Shown here: in pieces, positions 52,720 through 60,549 of the stretch
How the letters are laid out: every line of letters starts with the position of its first letter
Position numbering within the stretch: the first letter of the stretch is position 1
Assembly: GCF_900240975.1 (NCBI RefSeq)
Contig: NZ_LT968776.1
Span: 62,001-126,000 of the forward strand
Direction of reading: 5' to 3'
Length of the DNA stretch: 64,000 nt
From: Mycobacterium sp. 4858
GTDB taxonomy: Bacteria > Actinomycetota > Actinomycetes > Mycobacteriales > Mycobacteriaceae
Program-made: the position numbers and the translations under genes
Notes under the pieces: generated by a model
Told to the model about the DNA's origin: nothing
Seen by the model: the letters and a program-made list of their open reading frames with translations, nothing else
The model's database searches: none

Positions 52720-53573
52720 CGCAAACCTTCCTGTGCGCGGGGCAACCAGCGAGTCACCCGCCGGCCCACCAGCTCGACGGCCGCCGAGGTGGCGAACCCG
52801 AGGACGCCGATGGTGATGATGCCGACGAACACCTGGGGGTAGGCCAGCACGGTGTAGTCCTGCCAGGTGCGGTAGCCGACGCCGAGCCGGCCCGAGATCA
52901 TCTCGGCGGAGATGACACAGATCCAGGCCACCCCCATGCCGACCGACAGCCCCCCGAACACGCCGGGCAGGATGCCCGGCAGCACCACCTGGGTCAGCAC
53001 CTCCCGCCGGCCGCCGCCCAGCGTGCGCACCGAGTCCTCCCACAAAGTGGGCAGCGCCCGCACCGCGTGCCGGGTGCTCACCATGATCGGGAAGTAGGCC
53101 GCGAGGAAGGTGATGAACACGATGCCGGCCTCGTCGGTCGGGAACAGCAGGATCGCCACCGGCACCATCGCGATCGCCGGGATGGGCCGGGCCAGCTCGG
53201 CCAGCGGGCCGAACAGGTCGGCGAACAGTCGCGAGCGGCCCAGCAGCACACCGGTCGCGACACCGATGACGGCGGCCAGGCCGAAGCCGGTGAGGATGCG
53301 GATCAGCGACTGCGCGAGGTCGAGCCAGTACTCGCCGGCCGCGAGGCGGCGCTGCAGCGCGTGCACGATCTGCGTGACGGTGGGCAGCGTGTCGAATCGC
53401 AGCAACAGCCGCACCTTGCCGGCGGTGAGCAACTGCCACAACCCGATTGCGGCCGCGACCGACGCCAACCGCAGCAGCCGCGACCGCCACGGCGCAGTCA
53501 CCCGCCGCGGCCGGGTGAGCGTGGGCCTCGAGACCACGCCAAGAACCTGGTCTGCCACCACATCGGCGGTCAT
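52716..53573 (-). CDS. ABC importer permease (SsuC/TauC type)
   Basis: A 285-residue membrane protein with about six helices. The EAA-type loop (EDSVRTLGGGRREVLTQVVLPGILPGVFGGL) that contacts the ATPase is clear. It belongs to the binding-protein-dependent permease family used for taurine, alkanesulfonates, nitrate and related anions. ATGA overlap with the binding lipoprotein gene upstream. Confidence 0.92.
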   Translation of the reverse strand: MTADVVADQVLGVVSRPTLTRPRRVTAPWRSRLLRLASVAAAIGLWQLLTAGKVRLLLRFDTLPTVTQIVHALQRRLAAGEYWLDLAQSLIRILTGFGLAAVIGVATGVLLGRSRLFADLFGPLAELARPIPAIAMVPVAILLFPTDEAGIVFITFLAAYFPIMVSTRHAVRALPTLWEDSVRTLGGGRREVLTQVVLPGILPGVFGGLSVGMGVAWICVISAEMISGRLGVGYRTWQDYTVLAYPQVFVGIITIGVLGFATSAAVELVGRRVTRWLPRAQEGLR

Positions 53574-54958
53574 ACCGAACCTCCCAGTGCCTGTTGGTAA
53601 TTCATCGCGACCCCGCCCGGGTGTGCCGCCAGATAGCGCTGCGCCCCGGCCCGGGTGCCGAACGGCAGATACTTCGGGCCGTCCTTGACCCAGACCGCCT
53701 TGTCGGCGAACCACCTGGTGCCCAGTTCGGCGTCGGGAACGTAGGCCGCGCGAACCCTGCCCCCGCGGGCGGTCGCGTCGGCGACGGTGCGCAGCAGGCT
53801 GGTGGGGTCGGCGACGGTCTGCGTCACATCCGCCCCGTCCAACCACACCTCGCCGGCCAGCGCCGGGTCGCCCGCCAGGACCGACGGATTCGCGGCTCGC
53901 GACCGGGCCGCCGGGTAGTCCAGCCCGCGGGCGGCGAACACCGCACGCAACGGCTCGTCCACGGCGAACTTCCCGACGTCGAGGTCGGCGAAGTCACCGA
54001 TCGACTTCAGGTACGGCACATCGCTTTTCAGGGCGTCGATCAGCGACGGCTTGAGCGTCGGGTCGAACGACGTCCCGCCGGGGCCGTTGTAGAGATACAC
54101 CACCTCCTGCGGCAGCCCGCTGGCCTGCGCGACGATCCGCGCGGCTTCCAGCGGCTTGCCGTTGAGGAAATCGGTGGCGTCCAGTTGCGCCTGCAGAAAC
54201 GCCGCCAGCACCTCGGGGTGCGCCGACGCGTACGAGCGCCGCACCACCACACCGTGCAGGGTGGGCAGGTTCAGCTCGGCCCCGTCGTAGAGCAGCCGCG
54301 CCTTGCCCTGGTAGACCAGCAGCCCGGGCCACGCTACGAACTGCGAAAGCCCGTTCACCTGACCGGATTCCAGCGCGGAGGCACCGACCTGCGGCTGCTG
54401 GTTGAGCACCTCCACGCCGGTGACGCCCGCCTTGCCCAGCGCGCGCACCAAGGTGCCGTGCCCCGCGGACCCCACGCTGGCCGAGACCTTGCCGCCGGCC
54501 AGGTCGGCCAGCCCGCTCGCCGGCGAATCCGGCGCCACCACAACCATGTTCAGCGCGCCCTTGGGGTTGTAGCCGGTGACCGAGACCATCTCGGTGCGCG
54601 CCAGCGGGTTGGCCTGCGTCTTGGAGCCGTTGATCAGCATCGGGTAATCGCCCATCGAGCCGATGTCGATCTTCTCGGCCAGCATCTGGGCGGTGATCGG
54701 GGCGCCGGTGTCGTAATCCTGCCAGCGCACCGCGTATTTGGTGCCGGTGCGGGCGGTGATGTCGGCCAGCCGGTGTTCGAGGTAGCCCTGCGCGCGCAGC
54801 AGTGTGCCGGCGGTGACGGTGTTGATGGTCTTCGACTGGTATCCCACCACCACGTTGACCACACCGGAGGACTGCGAGAACGATTCCAGCGAGCACCCGG
54901 AGGCGAACGCGGCGACCGCGACCGCCACCGACAGCAGCCGGAGGGCGTGCATTTTCAT
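53570..54958 (-). CDS. NitT/TauT-type substrate-binding lipoprotein with NosL-like C-terminal tail
   Basis: A 462-residue lipoprotein with signal peptide and lipobox FASGC (Cys22). Residues ~33-350 are a periplasmic-binding fold of the SsuA/TauA/NMT1 type (KTINTVTAGTLLRAQGYLE, GSMGDYPMLINGSK, VSASVGSAGHGTLV, GQVNGLSQFVAWPGLL). About 100 residues longer than the family norm: the last ~90 (from GEVWLDGADV) resemble NosL, the copper-binding accessory protein of nitrous oxide reductase, in RVRAAYVPD, ADKAVWVKD, the PFGTRAGAQRYLAAHPGG run and the final Y-x-x-A-L. The PMG methionine of NosL is LPFG here, so copper binding is doubtful. ATG at 54958; weak ribosome-binding site, 11 bases after the ferredoxin stop. 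Confidence 0.88.
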   Translation of the reverse strand: MKMHALRLLSVAVAVAAFASGCSLESFSQSSGVVNVVVGYQSKTINTVTAGTLLRAQGYLEHRLADITARTGTKYAVRWQDYDTGAPITAQMLAEKIDIGSMGDYPMLINGSKTQANPLARTEMVSVTGYNPKGALNMVVVAPDSPASGLADLAGGKVSASVGSAGHGTLVRALGKAGVTGVEVLNQQPQVGASALESGQVNGLSQFVAWPGLLVYQGKARLLYDGAELNLPTLHGVVVRRSYASAHPEVLAAFLQAQLDATDFLNGKPLEAARIVAQASGLPQEVVYLYNGPGGTSFDPTLKPSLIDALKSDVPYLKSIGDFADLDVGKFAVDEPLRAVFAARGLDYPAARSRAANPSVLAGDPALAGEVWLDGADVTQTVADPTSLLRTVADATARGGRVRAAYVPDAELGTRWFADKAVWVKDGPKYLPFGTRAGAQRYLAAHPGGVAMNYQQALGGSV

Positions 54959-54969
54959 GGGACGTCTCT

Positions 54970-55200
54970 TCAGCGCAGGAGATAGGGCATGTTGACGGTG
55001 ACGGCGCCGGTCGGACAGCGCGCCGCACACGGGCCGCAATACCAGCACTCGTCGACGTGCATGTACGCCTTGCCGGTCTGGGGGTCGATGGCCAGCGCGT
55101 CGAGCGGGCACACCTCCACGCACAAGGTGCAGCCCTCGATGCACAACGACTCGTCGATCGTCACCGGCACGTCGGCCCGGGTGTTGTTGACCAGCGTCAT
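54970..55200 (-). CDS. 2[4Fe-4S] ferredoxin (AprB-like partner)
   Basis: A 76-residue ferredoxin with two cluster motifs: CIEGCTLCVEVCP and CWYCGPCAARCP. The first has one extra residue between the first two cysteines (CX3C instead of CX2C); the second is canonical. This size and variant spacing recall the AprB half of adenylylsulfate reductase. It lies between gntR (ATGA overlap) and the binding protein, and its likely partner is the flavoprotein at the operon end. Cytoplasmic; no signal peptide. Confidence 0.9.
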   Translation of the reverse strand: MTLVNNTRADVPVTIDESLCIEGCTLCVEVCPLDALAIDPQTGKAYMHVDECWYCGPCAARCPTGAVTVNMPYLLR

Positions 55201-55931
55201 GTATCGCTCCTCATCATGCTGCCGCGCATGGTGATTCGGTCACCACGCATCCGGATGTACTCCAAATCCACGGGTGTCCCGTCGGCCAGGCTGGTGAGCC
55301 GCTCCAGCATGAGCAGCGCCGCGCCGTCGGGCACCTGCAGGGTGGCCGCCGAATGGGCGTCGGCGGGAATGGCCTCGAGCGCCAGCGACGCCGAGCCCAG
55401 GCGCTGACCGCTGACCTCTTCGATGAGCGCGAAAACATCGTTGGTCTCGAGCGGATGGCGCAGCACCTGTTCTCCGATGTCCGGGGCCAGGTAGGTCAGG
55501 TCGAGGCTGAGCGGTAGGTCGCCGAGGTACCGCAGTCGCTCGACGAACACGGCGTGCTCGCCGGTTTGCAGCCGCAGCCGGCGGGCCACCGACGGTGGCG
55601 CGGTGACGGGCATCGCCGCGCGTACCTCGTTGCGCACCTCGCCGAGGTGTTTGAACGTCTCCTTCAGCCCCAGCAGGGTGTCGAGCCCGTGTGAGTACTT
55701 GCGCTGGGCGACGTGCGTGCCAACCTTGGGTCCGCGGTCGATCAACCCCTCGTGCTTGAGCACGGCAAGCGCCCCGCGGATGGTGTTGCGCGACACCAGG
55801 AATTCGGCGGCCAGCTGCTGCTCGGGCGGCAACCCGTCCGGGTAGGCGTCGGCGTGGATCTGCTGGCGCAACACGTCGGCCACCCGGCGGGCGCGGTCGG
55901 CCCGGGGTTCGCTACTGATCGGTTGCGCCAC
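55197..55931 (-). CDS. GntR-family regulator (HutC/UTRA subfamily), operon head
   Basis: A 244-residue regulator. The N-terminal GntR winged helix reads QQLAAEFLVSRNTIRGALAVLKHEGLI. The C-terminal UTRA ligand-binding domain includes HAVFVERLRYLGDLPLSLDLTYL and the closing VDLEYIRMRGDRITM. As the first gene of the six-gene unit it most likely autoregulates the operon in response to the imported compound or its product. Its promoter must lie within 55932-56053, where I find no convincing operator palindrome. Confidence 0.9.
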   Translation of the reverse strand: MAQPISSEPRADRARRVADVLRQQIHADAYPDGLPPEQQLAAEFLVSRNTIRGALAVLKHEGLIDRGPKVGTHVAQRKYSHGLDTLLGLKETFKHLGEVRNEVRAAMPVTAPPSVARRLRLQTGEHAVFVERLRYLGDLPLSLDLTYLAPDIGEQVLRHPLETNDVFALIEEVSGQRLGSASLALEAIPADAHSAATLQVPDGAALLMLERLTSLADGTPVDLEYIRMRGDRITMRGSMMRSDT

Positions 55932-56053
55932 GCGGCCACGCTAACCAGGTCACGCCCACTTTTTGGGGCGGCGACGCGGGCCTGCTCCGGCGGCTCAGCG
56001 CATTGCGCCGGGTCCCGTTCGACGGCGACCAGCCCAAACAACGGCCGGTGCGG

Positions 56054-57326
56054 CTATTGCGCCACCCCGGCGGCGACGTCTTCTTTCCGATCCCCGTGAG
56101 CCGAACCGCCCCCGGGGGCAGGCTCGCTCTCCCGGGCGGTGGGCACCAGCGGGACCGCCGCCAGCGGGAACAACGCGCACAGCGCCCACGCCGGCGGGTA
56201 TTCGGCGGCCACGATCAGCGCACCGAAGAGCGGCGGCCCGGCCGCAGCCATCAGCCGTTGCGCGGTGTTCTGCAGGCCCAACGCGCGGCCGCTCCAGAAC
56301 GGCCCGGCGATCTCGGTGATCGCGGTGGCCTCGAGCCCGTTGTCGAGCACCGCGAGCACCGAGATGGCAACCATCAGCACCACGTCGTAGCTCGAACCGG
56401 TGCCGTCGGTGAAAGCCAGCAGCAACAGGGCCAGCGCGGCGGCGATGGCGACGACGCGGACCGGCCGCATCCGCGAACCGACGCGGTCCGACCAGCGCCC
56501 GACCGCGATCCGGCCCGCCGCCCCCAGCAGCTGACAGACGGTGACCAGGCCGCCTGCGGCCGCCACCGACCAGCCATGCCGATTCATCAGCCACACGAAC
56601 ATGAACGTCACGGTCACCGTCTGCGGCATCATCAGCAGCGCACTCACGGCGTGAATTCGCCACAGTACGAACGACCCTCGATACGGGCTGGCCAGTTCCG
56701 CGCCGGTGGCCGCCTGGCGTGATTTCCGGGGCGGATCGACGATCCCCAGCGCGCTGGCCACCGCCGCCACCGTGCACATGAGCGCCAGGAACATCAGCCC
56801 CGAACGAGGCCCGCGCTCGGCCAGCTCCGGTATCACCAAGGCGCCCAGGGCGATACCCAACGGCTGCGCGGTCTGACGAATGCCCATCGCCAGGCCCCGC
56901 TGGTGCGTCGGGAACCATGCCGACACCAGCCGCCCGCCGGCGGTGTTGCAGCTGGCCGCCGCCATCCCACCGAGAAACAAGAAGACGCCGACGGCCGGCA
57001 TCGAATGGGCCGACGCCGCGGCACAGGCCGCCGCCGCGGTGGAGCGCCGAACCGGCCGTCAGCACCACCCGCTCACCGACCCGGTCCAGCACCCAGCCCC
57101 AAAGCACCAGCGTCACCACCATGCCCCAGCTGGGCATGGACGACACCAGGGCGGCTTCGGCCAACGGGATGCCACGGCGCGCCTGCAGCGAGGGGATGAG
57201 GAACGCCACGCCGTTGATGAAGAGGAACGACGTCGCCGTCACCCCCAGGGAGACGACCATGACCGACCAGCGCGCACCCGCGCCGAGGCGACCGATGCTG
57301 CCGGCTTCCGCAAACATGGAATCCAT
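56054..57326 (-). pseudogene. MFS transporter disrupted by a one-base frameshift
   Basis: A 12-helix major facilitator gene split between two frames. The N-terminal part (start ATG 57326, MDSMFAEAGSIGR) runs through the motif A-equivalent WGWVLDRVGERVVLTAGSAL. It then leaves frame near 57038-57044, where minus-strand CTCCACC seems to carry one extra C. The remaining ~330 residues, from AACAAASAHSMPAVG to GDRKEDVAAGVAQ, continue in the next frame with intact helices (GGMAAASCNTAGGRLVSAWFP). Removing one base restores a ~424-residue MFS of the nitrate/formate-oxalate-like class. Either a recent inactivation or a sequencing error in a GC-rich run. Confidence 0.8.
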
Positions 57327-57504
57327 GGTGGCACGCCCCGTCACCGGCGCCCGGCGCGGCGAGCAGCGTAACTCATTGAATACTAAGGTGATTGATAACA
57401 AGTCCTCAGAATCCGCGCGCCGGGCTGCGGTGGTCAATCTGCGTAAAGCGTTCTGCGCCTTAGATTTTGCGACACCGCCGAAATACCACGGCGAGACCGC
57501 GATT

Positions 57505-57522
57505 CACAGCGCGGACACAGCG
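57505..57522. promoter_or_regulatory. Direct-repeat regulator site, distal copy
   Basis: CACAGCG-N4-CACAGCG, two half-sites 11 bases apart, which is the spacing bound by OmpR/PhoB-type response regulators. It also resembles the PhoP box (TCACAGC-N4-TCACAGC), with a single mismatch. It lies 34 bases upstream of a second pair at 57539. Confidence 0.6.
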
Positions 57523-57538
57523 TTCTCTTATGCGTGTA

Positions 57539-57571
57539 CTCAGCGTTTTCTCAGCGCGGCTACCCTAGAAA
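57539..57571 (+). promoter_or_regulatory. Response-regulator-type promoter of the membrane protein gene
   Basis: CTCAGCG (57539-57545), four bases, CTCAGCG (57550-57556), eight bases, then CTAG beginning a -10-like TAGAAA (57566-57571). The identical arrangement occurs at 60508-60537 in front of the small secreted protein. The second half-site occupies the -35 position, typical of activation by an OmpR-family regulator such as the one encoded at 58386. Confidence 0.65.
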
Positions 57572-57604
57572 TGCATCAACAACGACACCGGAAGTTGACT
57601 GGGC

Positions 57605-58381
57605 ATGAGTGACGTTTCGCGGCAGGCGTTGACCAAGGTGCCGGCGGTCACCCTGGGGTTCTGGATCATCAAGATCTTCGCCACCACGCTGGGCGAGACG
57701 GGCGGCGACACCGTCACGATGACCCTGAACTGGGGCTACGCGGCCGGCGTCGCACTGTTCGGCGTCGCGCTGGTGGTGCTGGTCGCCGCGCAGATCTTCG
57801 CCAAGCGCTTTCATGCGGCGCTGTACTGGGCGACGATCGTGGCCTCGACGACGTTCGGCACGACGTTGGCCGACTTCGCCGACCGTTCGCTCGGCATCGG
57901 CTACACCGGCGGTTCGCTGCTGCTGTTGGCTTGCCTGCTGGCCACACTGGGCCTGTGGCGCTGGTCGCAGGGCACGGTGTCGGTCACCACCGTCTCGACG
58001 CCGAAAGTGGAGGCGTTCTACTGGGCGACAATCACTTTCTCGCAGACCCTGGGCACCGCGCTCGGCGACTGGCTCGCCGACACTCGCGACTTCGGTTACG
58101 AGCGCGGTGCGCTGGTGTTCGCGGCCGGCCTCGCCGCGGTCGTGGCGCTCTACTACTGGACGTCCGTCTCGCGCGTCGTGTTGTTCTGGGTCGCCTTCAT
58201 CTTGACCCGCCCGTTGGGCGCGACGGTGGGCGACTTCATCGACAAACCGGTCGCCGACGGCGGCCTGGCCCTGAGCCGCCCGCTGGCCTCGGCGGTGATC
58301 GCGGCGATCATCGTGGCGTTGCTTGTCGTCCTGCCCCAGCGTCCGGGACGCCACCCCGGTGCGGGCCACCAAGAAGCGTGA
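57605..58381 (+). CDS. COG4705-type membrane protein with four internal repeats
   Basis: A 258-residue integral membrane protein with about eight helices. It is built from four copies of a ~33-residue unit, W-x(7-9)-TLG-xxxGD-x(8-9)-GY-xxG, at about residues 18-50, 72-104, 137-170 and 191-224. Each unit keeps a Gly-Asp/Ala-Asp pair inside or at the edge of a helix, suggesting a pseudo-symmetric pore or carrier. Function unknown. It ends four bases before the response regulator gene, so they are cotranscribed. Its promoter carries two direct-repeat regulator sites. Confidence 0.82.
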   Translation: MSDVSRQALTKVPAVTLGFWIIKIFATTLGETGGDTVTMTLNWGYAAGVALFGVALVVLVAAQIFAKRFHAALYWATIVASTTFGTTLADFADRSLGIGYTGGSLLLLACLLATLGLWRWSQGTVSVTTVSTPKVEAFYWATITFSQTLGTALGDWLADTRDFGYERGALVFAAGLAAVVALYYWTSVSRVVLFWVAFILTRPLGATVGDFIDKPVADGGLALSRPLASAVIAAIIVALLVVLPQRPGRHPGAGHQEA

Positions 58382-58385
58382 CGAC

Positions 58386-59054
58386 GTGAGGGTCCTTCTC
58401 GTCGAGGACGAAGCGCGGCTGTCGGCGACCCTGGCCCGGGGCCTGGAGGCCGAGGGGTTCGTCGTCGTGAACGTCGGCACGGGTGTCGACGGCCTGCGGG
58501 AGGCCGTCGAGAACAGCTTCGACGTGGTGGTCCTCGACATCATGCTCCCCGGCCAGAGCGGATACGAGGTGCTGCGCCGGATGCGGGCGCGAAACGTGTG
58601 GACACCGGTCCTCATGCTGACCGCCAAGGACGGGGAGTACGACGAGACCGACGCGTTCGACCTGGGCGCCGACGACTATCTGACCAAACCGTTCTCGTTC
58701 CGGGTGCTCGTGGCGCGGCTGCGCGCTCTGGTGCGGCGCGGCGTGCCGGAGCGGCCGGCGGCGCTGACCGCCGGATCGCTGGTGCTGGACCCCGCGCGGC
58801 ATACCGTCCACCGCGACTCCACCCCGATCGCGTTGACGCCCAGGGAATTCGGAGTGCTCGAATTCCTCATGCACAACAAGGACATGGTGGTGACCAAGGC
58901 CGAGATCCTGCGCAACGTGTGGGACGCCCACTACCACGGCCCGGACAACGTGGTCGAGGTGTACGTGGGATATCTGCGTCGCAAGATCGACATTCCCTTC
59001 GGCACCAACACCATCGAGACGGTCCGCGGCGTCGGTTACCGGCTGTTGTGCTGA
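58386..59054 (+). CDS. OmpR-family response regulator
   Basis: A 222-residue regulator. The receiver domain has phospho-acceptor Asp51 (VVVLDIMLPG), the acidic pair in LVEDEA, and the switch Thr and Lys in LMLTAKD and YLTKPFSF. The C-terminal winged helix (residues ~128-222) ends with the typical VETVRGVGYRL. GTG at 58386, four bases after the membrane protein stop. Its cognate kinase gene converges on it and overlaps its last 19 bases. The 11-base-spaced CTCAGCG repeats at both ends of the locus are its likely targets. Confidence 0.93.
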   Translation: MRVLLVEDEARLSATLARGLEAEGFVVVNVGTGVDGLREAVENSFDVVVLDIMLPGQSGYEVLRRMRARNVWTPVLMLTAKDGEYDETDAFDLGADDYLTKPFSFRVLVARLRALVRRGVPERPAALTAGSLVLDPARHTVHRDSTPIALTPREFGVLEFLMHNKDMVVTKAEILRNVWDAHYHGPDNVVEVYVGYLRRKIDIPFGTNTIETVRGVGYRLLC

Positions 59055-60418
59055 GGCTCGCGCTGCGGCAGGGACACGATCATTCGGGTTCCGCCGCCCG
59101 GCCGGTCGTCGATGGTGACCGTGCCGCCGTGAGCGGCGGCGATCTCGGCGACGATCGCGAGGCCCAGCCCGGCTCCCCCGCCGCTGCGGGCCCGATCCGA
59201 ATCCAGGCGCACGAAGCGTTCGAACACCCGGGCCCGGTCGCCCGGAGGGATTCCGGGGCCGTCGTCGCTGACGGTGAGGATCGCCGTCCCCCCGCTGCCG
59301 CCGACCGTCAGAACGACGCGCGAATCCGCATGGCGGACGGCGTTTTCCACCAGGTTGCGGATCATCCGCGAGATGGCCACCGGGTCACCGGTGCACCGCA
59401 CCGCGCAAAGGTCGGTGTCGATCGCGCAGTTCGCCCCGCGTCGCGCGCGGGCCGCCTCGACGGCGGCGACGTCATCGAGGGCCAGCTCTTCGATGCGGCG
59501 CAGCAGGCTTTGCTCGTCGGCCCGGGCCAGCAGCAGCAGGTCTTCGATCAGCGTGTGCATGCGTTGCGCCTCGGGCAAAAGCGTGTTGACCGCCAACTCG
59601 GCGTCGAGCAGATCGGGGTGCGCCTGGGCGACCTCCAGCCCGGAGATGATGGTGGCCAGCGGGCTGCGCAGTTCATGCGACGCGTCACCGACGAAACGTT
59701 GCTGCGCGCGATGACCCGCTTCGATGCGGGAGAGCATCTGGTTCATGGTGACCGCCAGCGCGGCGATCTCGTCGCGGCCCTCCGGCACCGGAACCCGTTC
59801 GGCCAGATCCGATGTCGAGATCTCGGCCACGCGCGCGCGGATCGCGTCCACGGATCGCAGGGACCGGCGAACGAGCCAGAACGTCGCGGCCGCCGCGCCC
59901 GCAATGACGATCGGCGCGCCGCAGGCCAGCAGCAAGGCCACGGTCCGCGCGGTGGCCTCGACCGCCTGGCTGCCGCCGCCCACGATCACCGTGTAGTCGC
60001 CGGATGCGGTGGCGACGCGTTGACCGCTGACGCGCATGTCGTCACCGGCCACCGCGTCGTCGGACAAGCCGCGACGCAGATCGAGGCCGAACTCGCCGAT
60101 CGGAACGAGCGGCGTGGCGGGTGCCGAGCGCGACCGCCGCACCACCTGACCGTCCGGGGCGATCACTTGAATGGCGACCACCCGTTGATCGGTGGTCAAC
60201 AGGGAGTTGTCGAGGCCGGCCGGCGGATCGGACTGCAGCGCGTTCCGCAGGTCGCGCACCCGTTCCGCTGAGGCGTAATCGACGCCCGTCAACAGCGACC
60301 GATACAGGAACGCGTCCAATCCCGCGCCCGCGAGGGCCAGCGCGCACAGCACGACGGCCGCCGACACCGCGGCCGAGCGGGCGGGAATGCCCCAGTGCGG
60401 GAGGCGAGCCAACTGCAC
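59036..60418 (-). CDS. Sensor histidine kinase
   Basis: A 460-residue kinase. It has an N-terminal membrane helix (~16-38), an extracellular sensor loop of ~115 residues, and a second helix (~160-182). A HAMP domain follows (SVDAIRARVAEISTSDLAERVP), then the H-box DASHELRSPL with phospho-acceptor His248. The ATP-binding domain carries the N box NLVENAVRHA, G1 SDDGPGIP, F box RVFERF and G2 GGGAGLGLAI. All catalytic motifs are intact. It is encoded opposite to the regulator at 58386, and the two 3' ends overlap by 19 bases. Confidence 0.93.
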   Translation of the reverse strand: MQLARLPHWGIPARSAAVSAAVVLCALALAGAGLDAFLYRSLLTGVDYASAERVRDLRNALQSDPPAGLDNSLLTTDQRVVAIQVIAPDGQVVRRSRSAPATPLVPIGEFGLDLRRGLSDDAVAGDDMRVSGQRVATASGDYTVIVGGGSQAVEATARTVALLLACGAPIVIAGAAAATFWLVRRSLRSVDAIRARVAEISTSDLAERVPVPEGRDEIAALAVTMNQMLSRIEAGHRAQQRFVGDASHELRSPLATIISGLEVAQAHPDLLDAELAVNTLLPEAQRMHTLIEDLLLLARADEQSLLRRIEELALDDVAAVEAARARRGANCAIDTDLCAVRCTGDPVAISRMIRNLVENAVRHADSRVVLTVGGSGGTAILTVSDDGPGIPPGDRARVFERFVRLDSDRARSGGGAGLGLAIVAEIAAAHGGTVTIDDRPGGGTRMIVSLPQREPQHNSR

Positions 60419-60423
60419 ACCTC

Positions 60424-60474
60424 CGATTCTGCAGGGCCGCTGATTCTGCAGGGCCGCTGATCCTGCAGGGCCGC
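60424..60474. repeat. Three tandem 17-bp repeats upstream of the kinase gene
   Basis: Units 60424-60440, 60441-60457 and 60458-60474 read YGATTCTGCAGGGCCGC with one change in the third. The array starts six bases before the kinase start codon on the minus strand, so it lies within its leader. Copy number could vary between strains and alter kinase translation. Confidence 0.88.
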
Positions 60475-60507
60475 CGAGCCCCGGAGAACACCCAGCTCAA
60501 CGGGTTT

Positions 60508-60540
60508 CTCAGCGGCCTCTCAGCGGCCCCCTCCTAGGCT
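60508..60540 (+). promoter_or_regulatory. Response-regulator-type promoter of the small secreted protein
   Basis: CTCAGCG (60508-60514), four bases, CTCAGCG (60519-60525), eight bases, then CTAG beginning a -10-like TAGGCT (60535-60540). The two half-sites are part of an exact 11-bp tandem repeat TCTCAGCGGCC. A start of transcription near 60547 would give a leaderless or nearly leaderless mRNA for the ATG at 60550. Confidence 0.65.
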
Positions 60541-60549
60541 GACGTCGTC

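Noticed and set aside
60424..60474. CRISPR array
   Set aside because: Three directly abutting 17-bp units without spacers are a tandem repeat, not CRISPR, and no cas genes are present.
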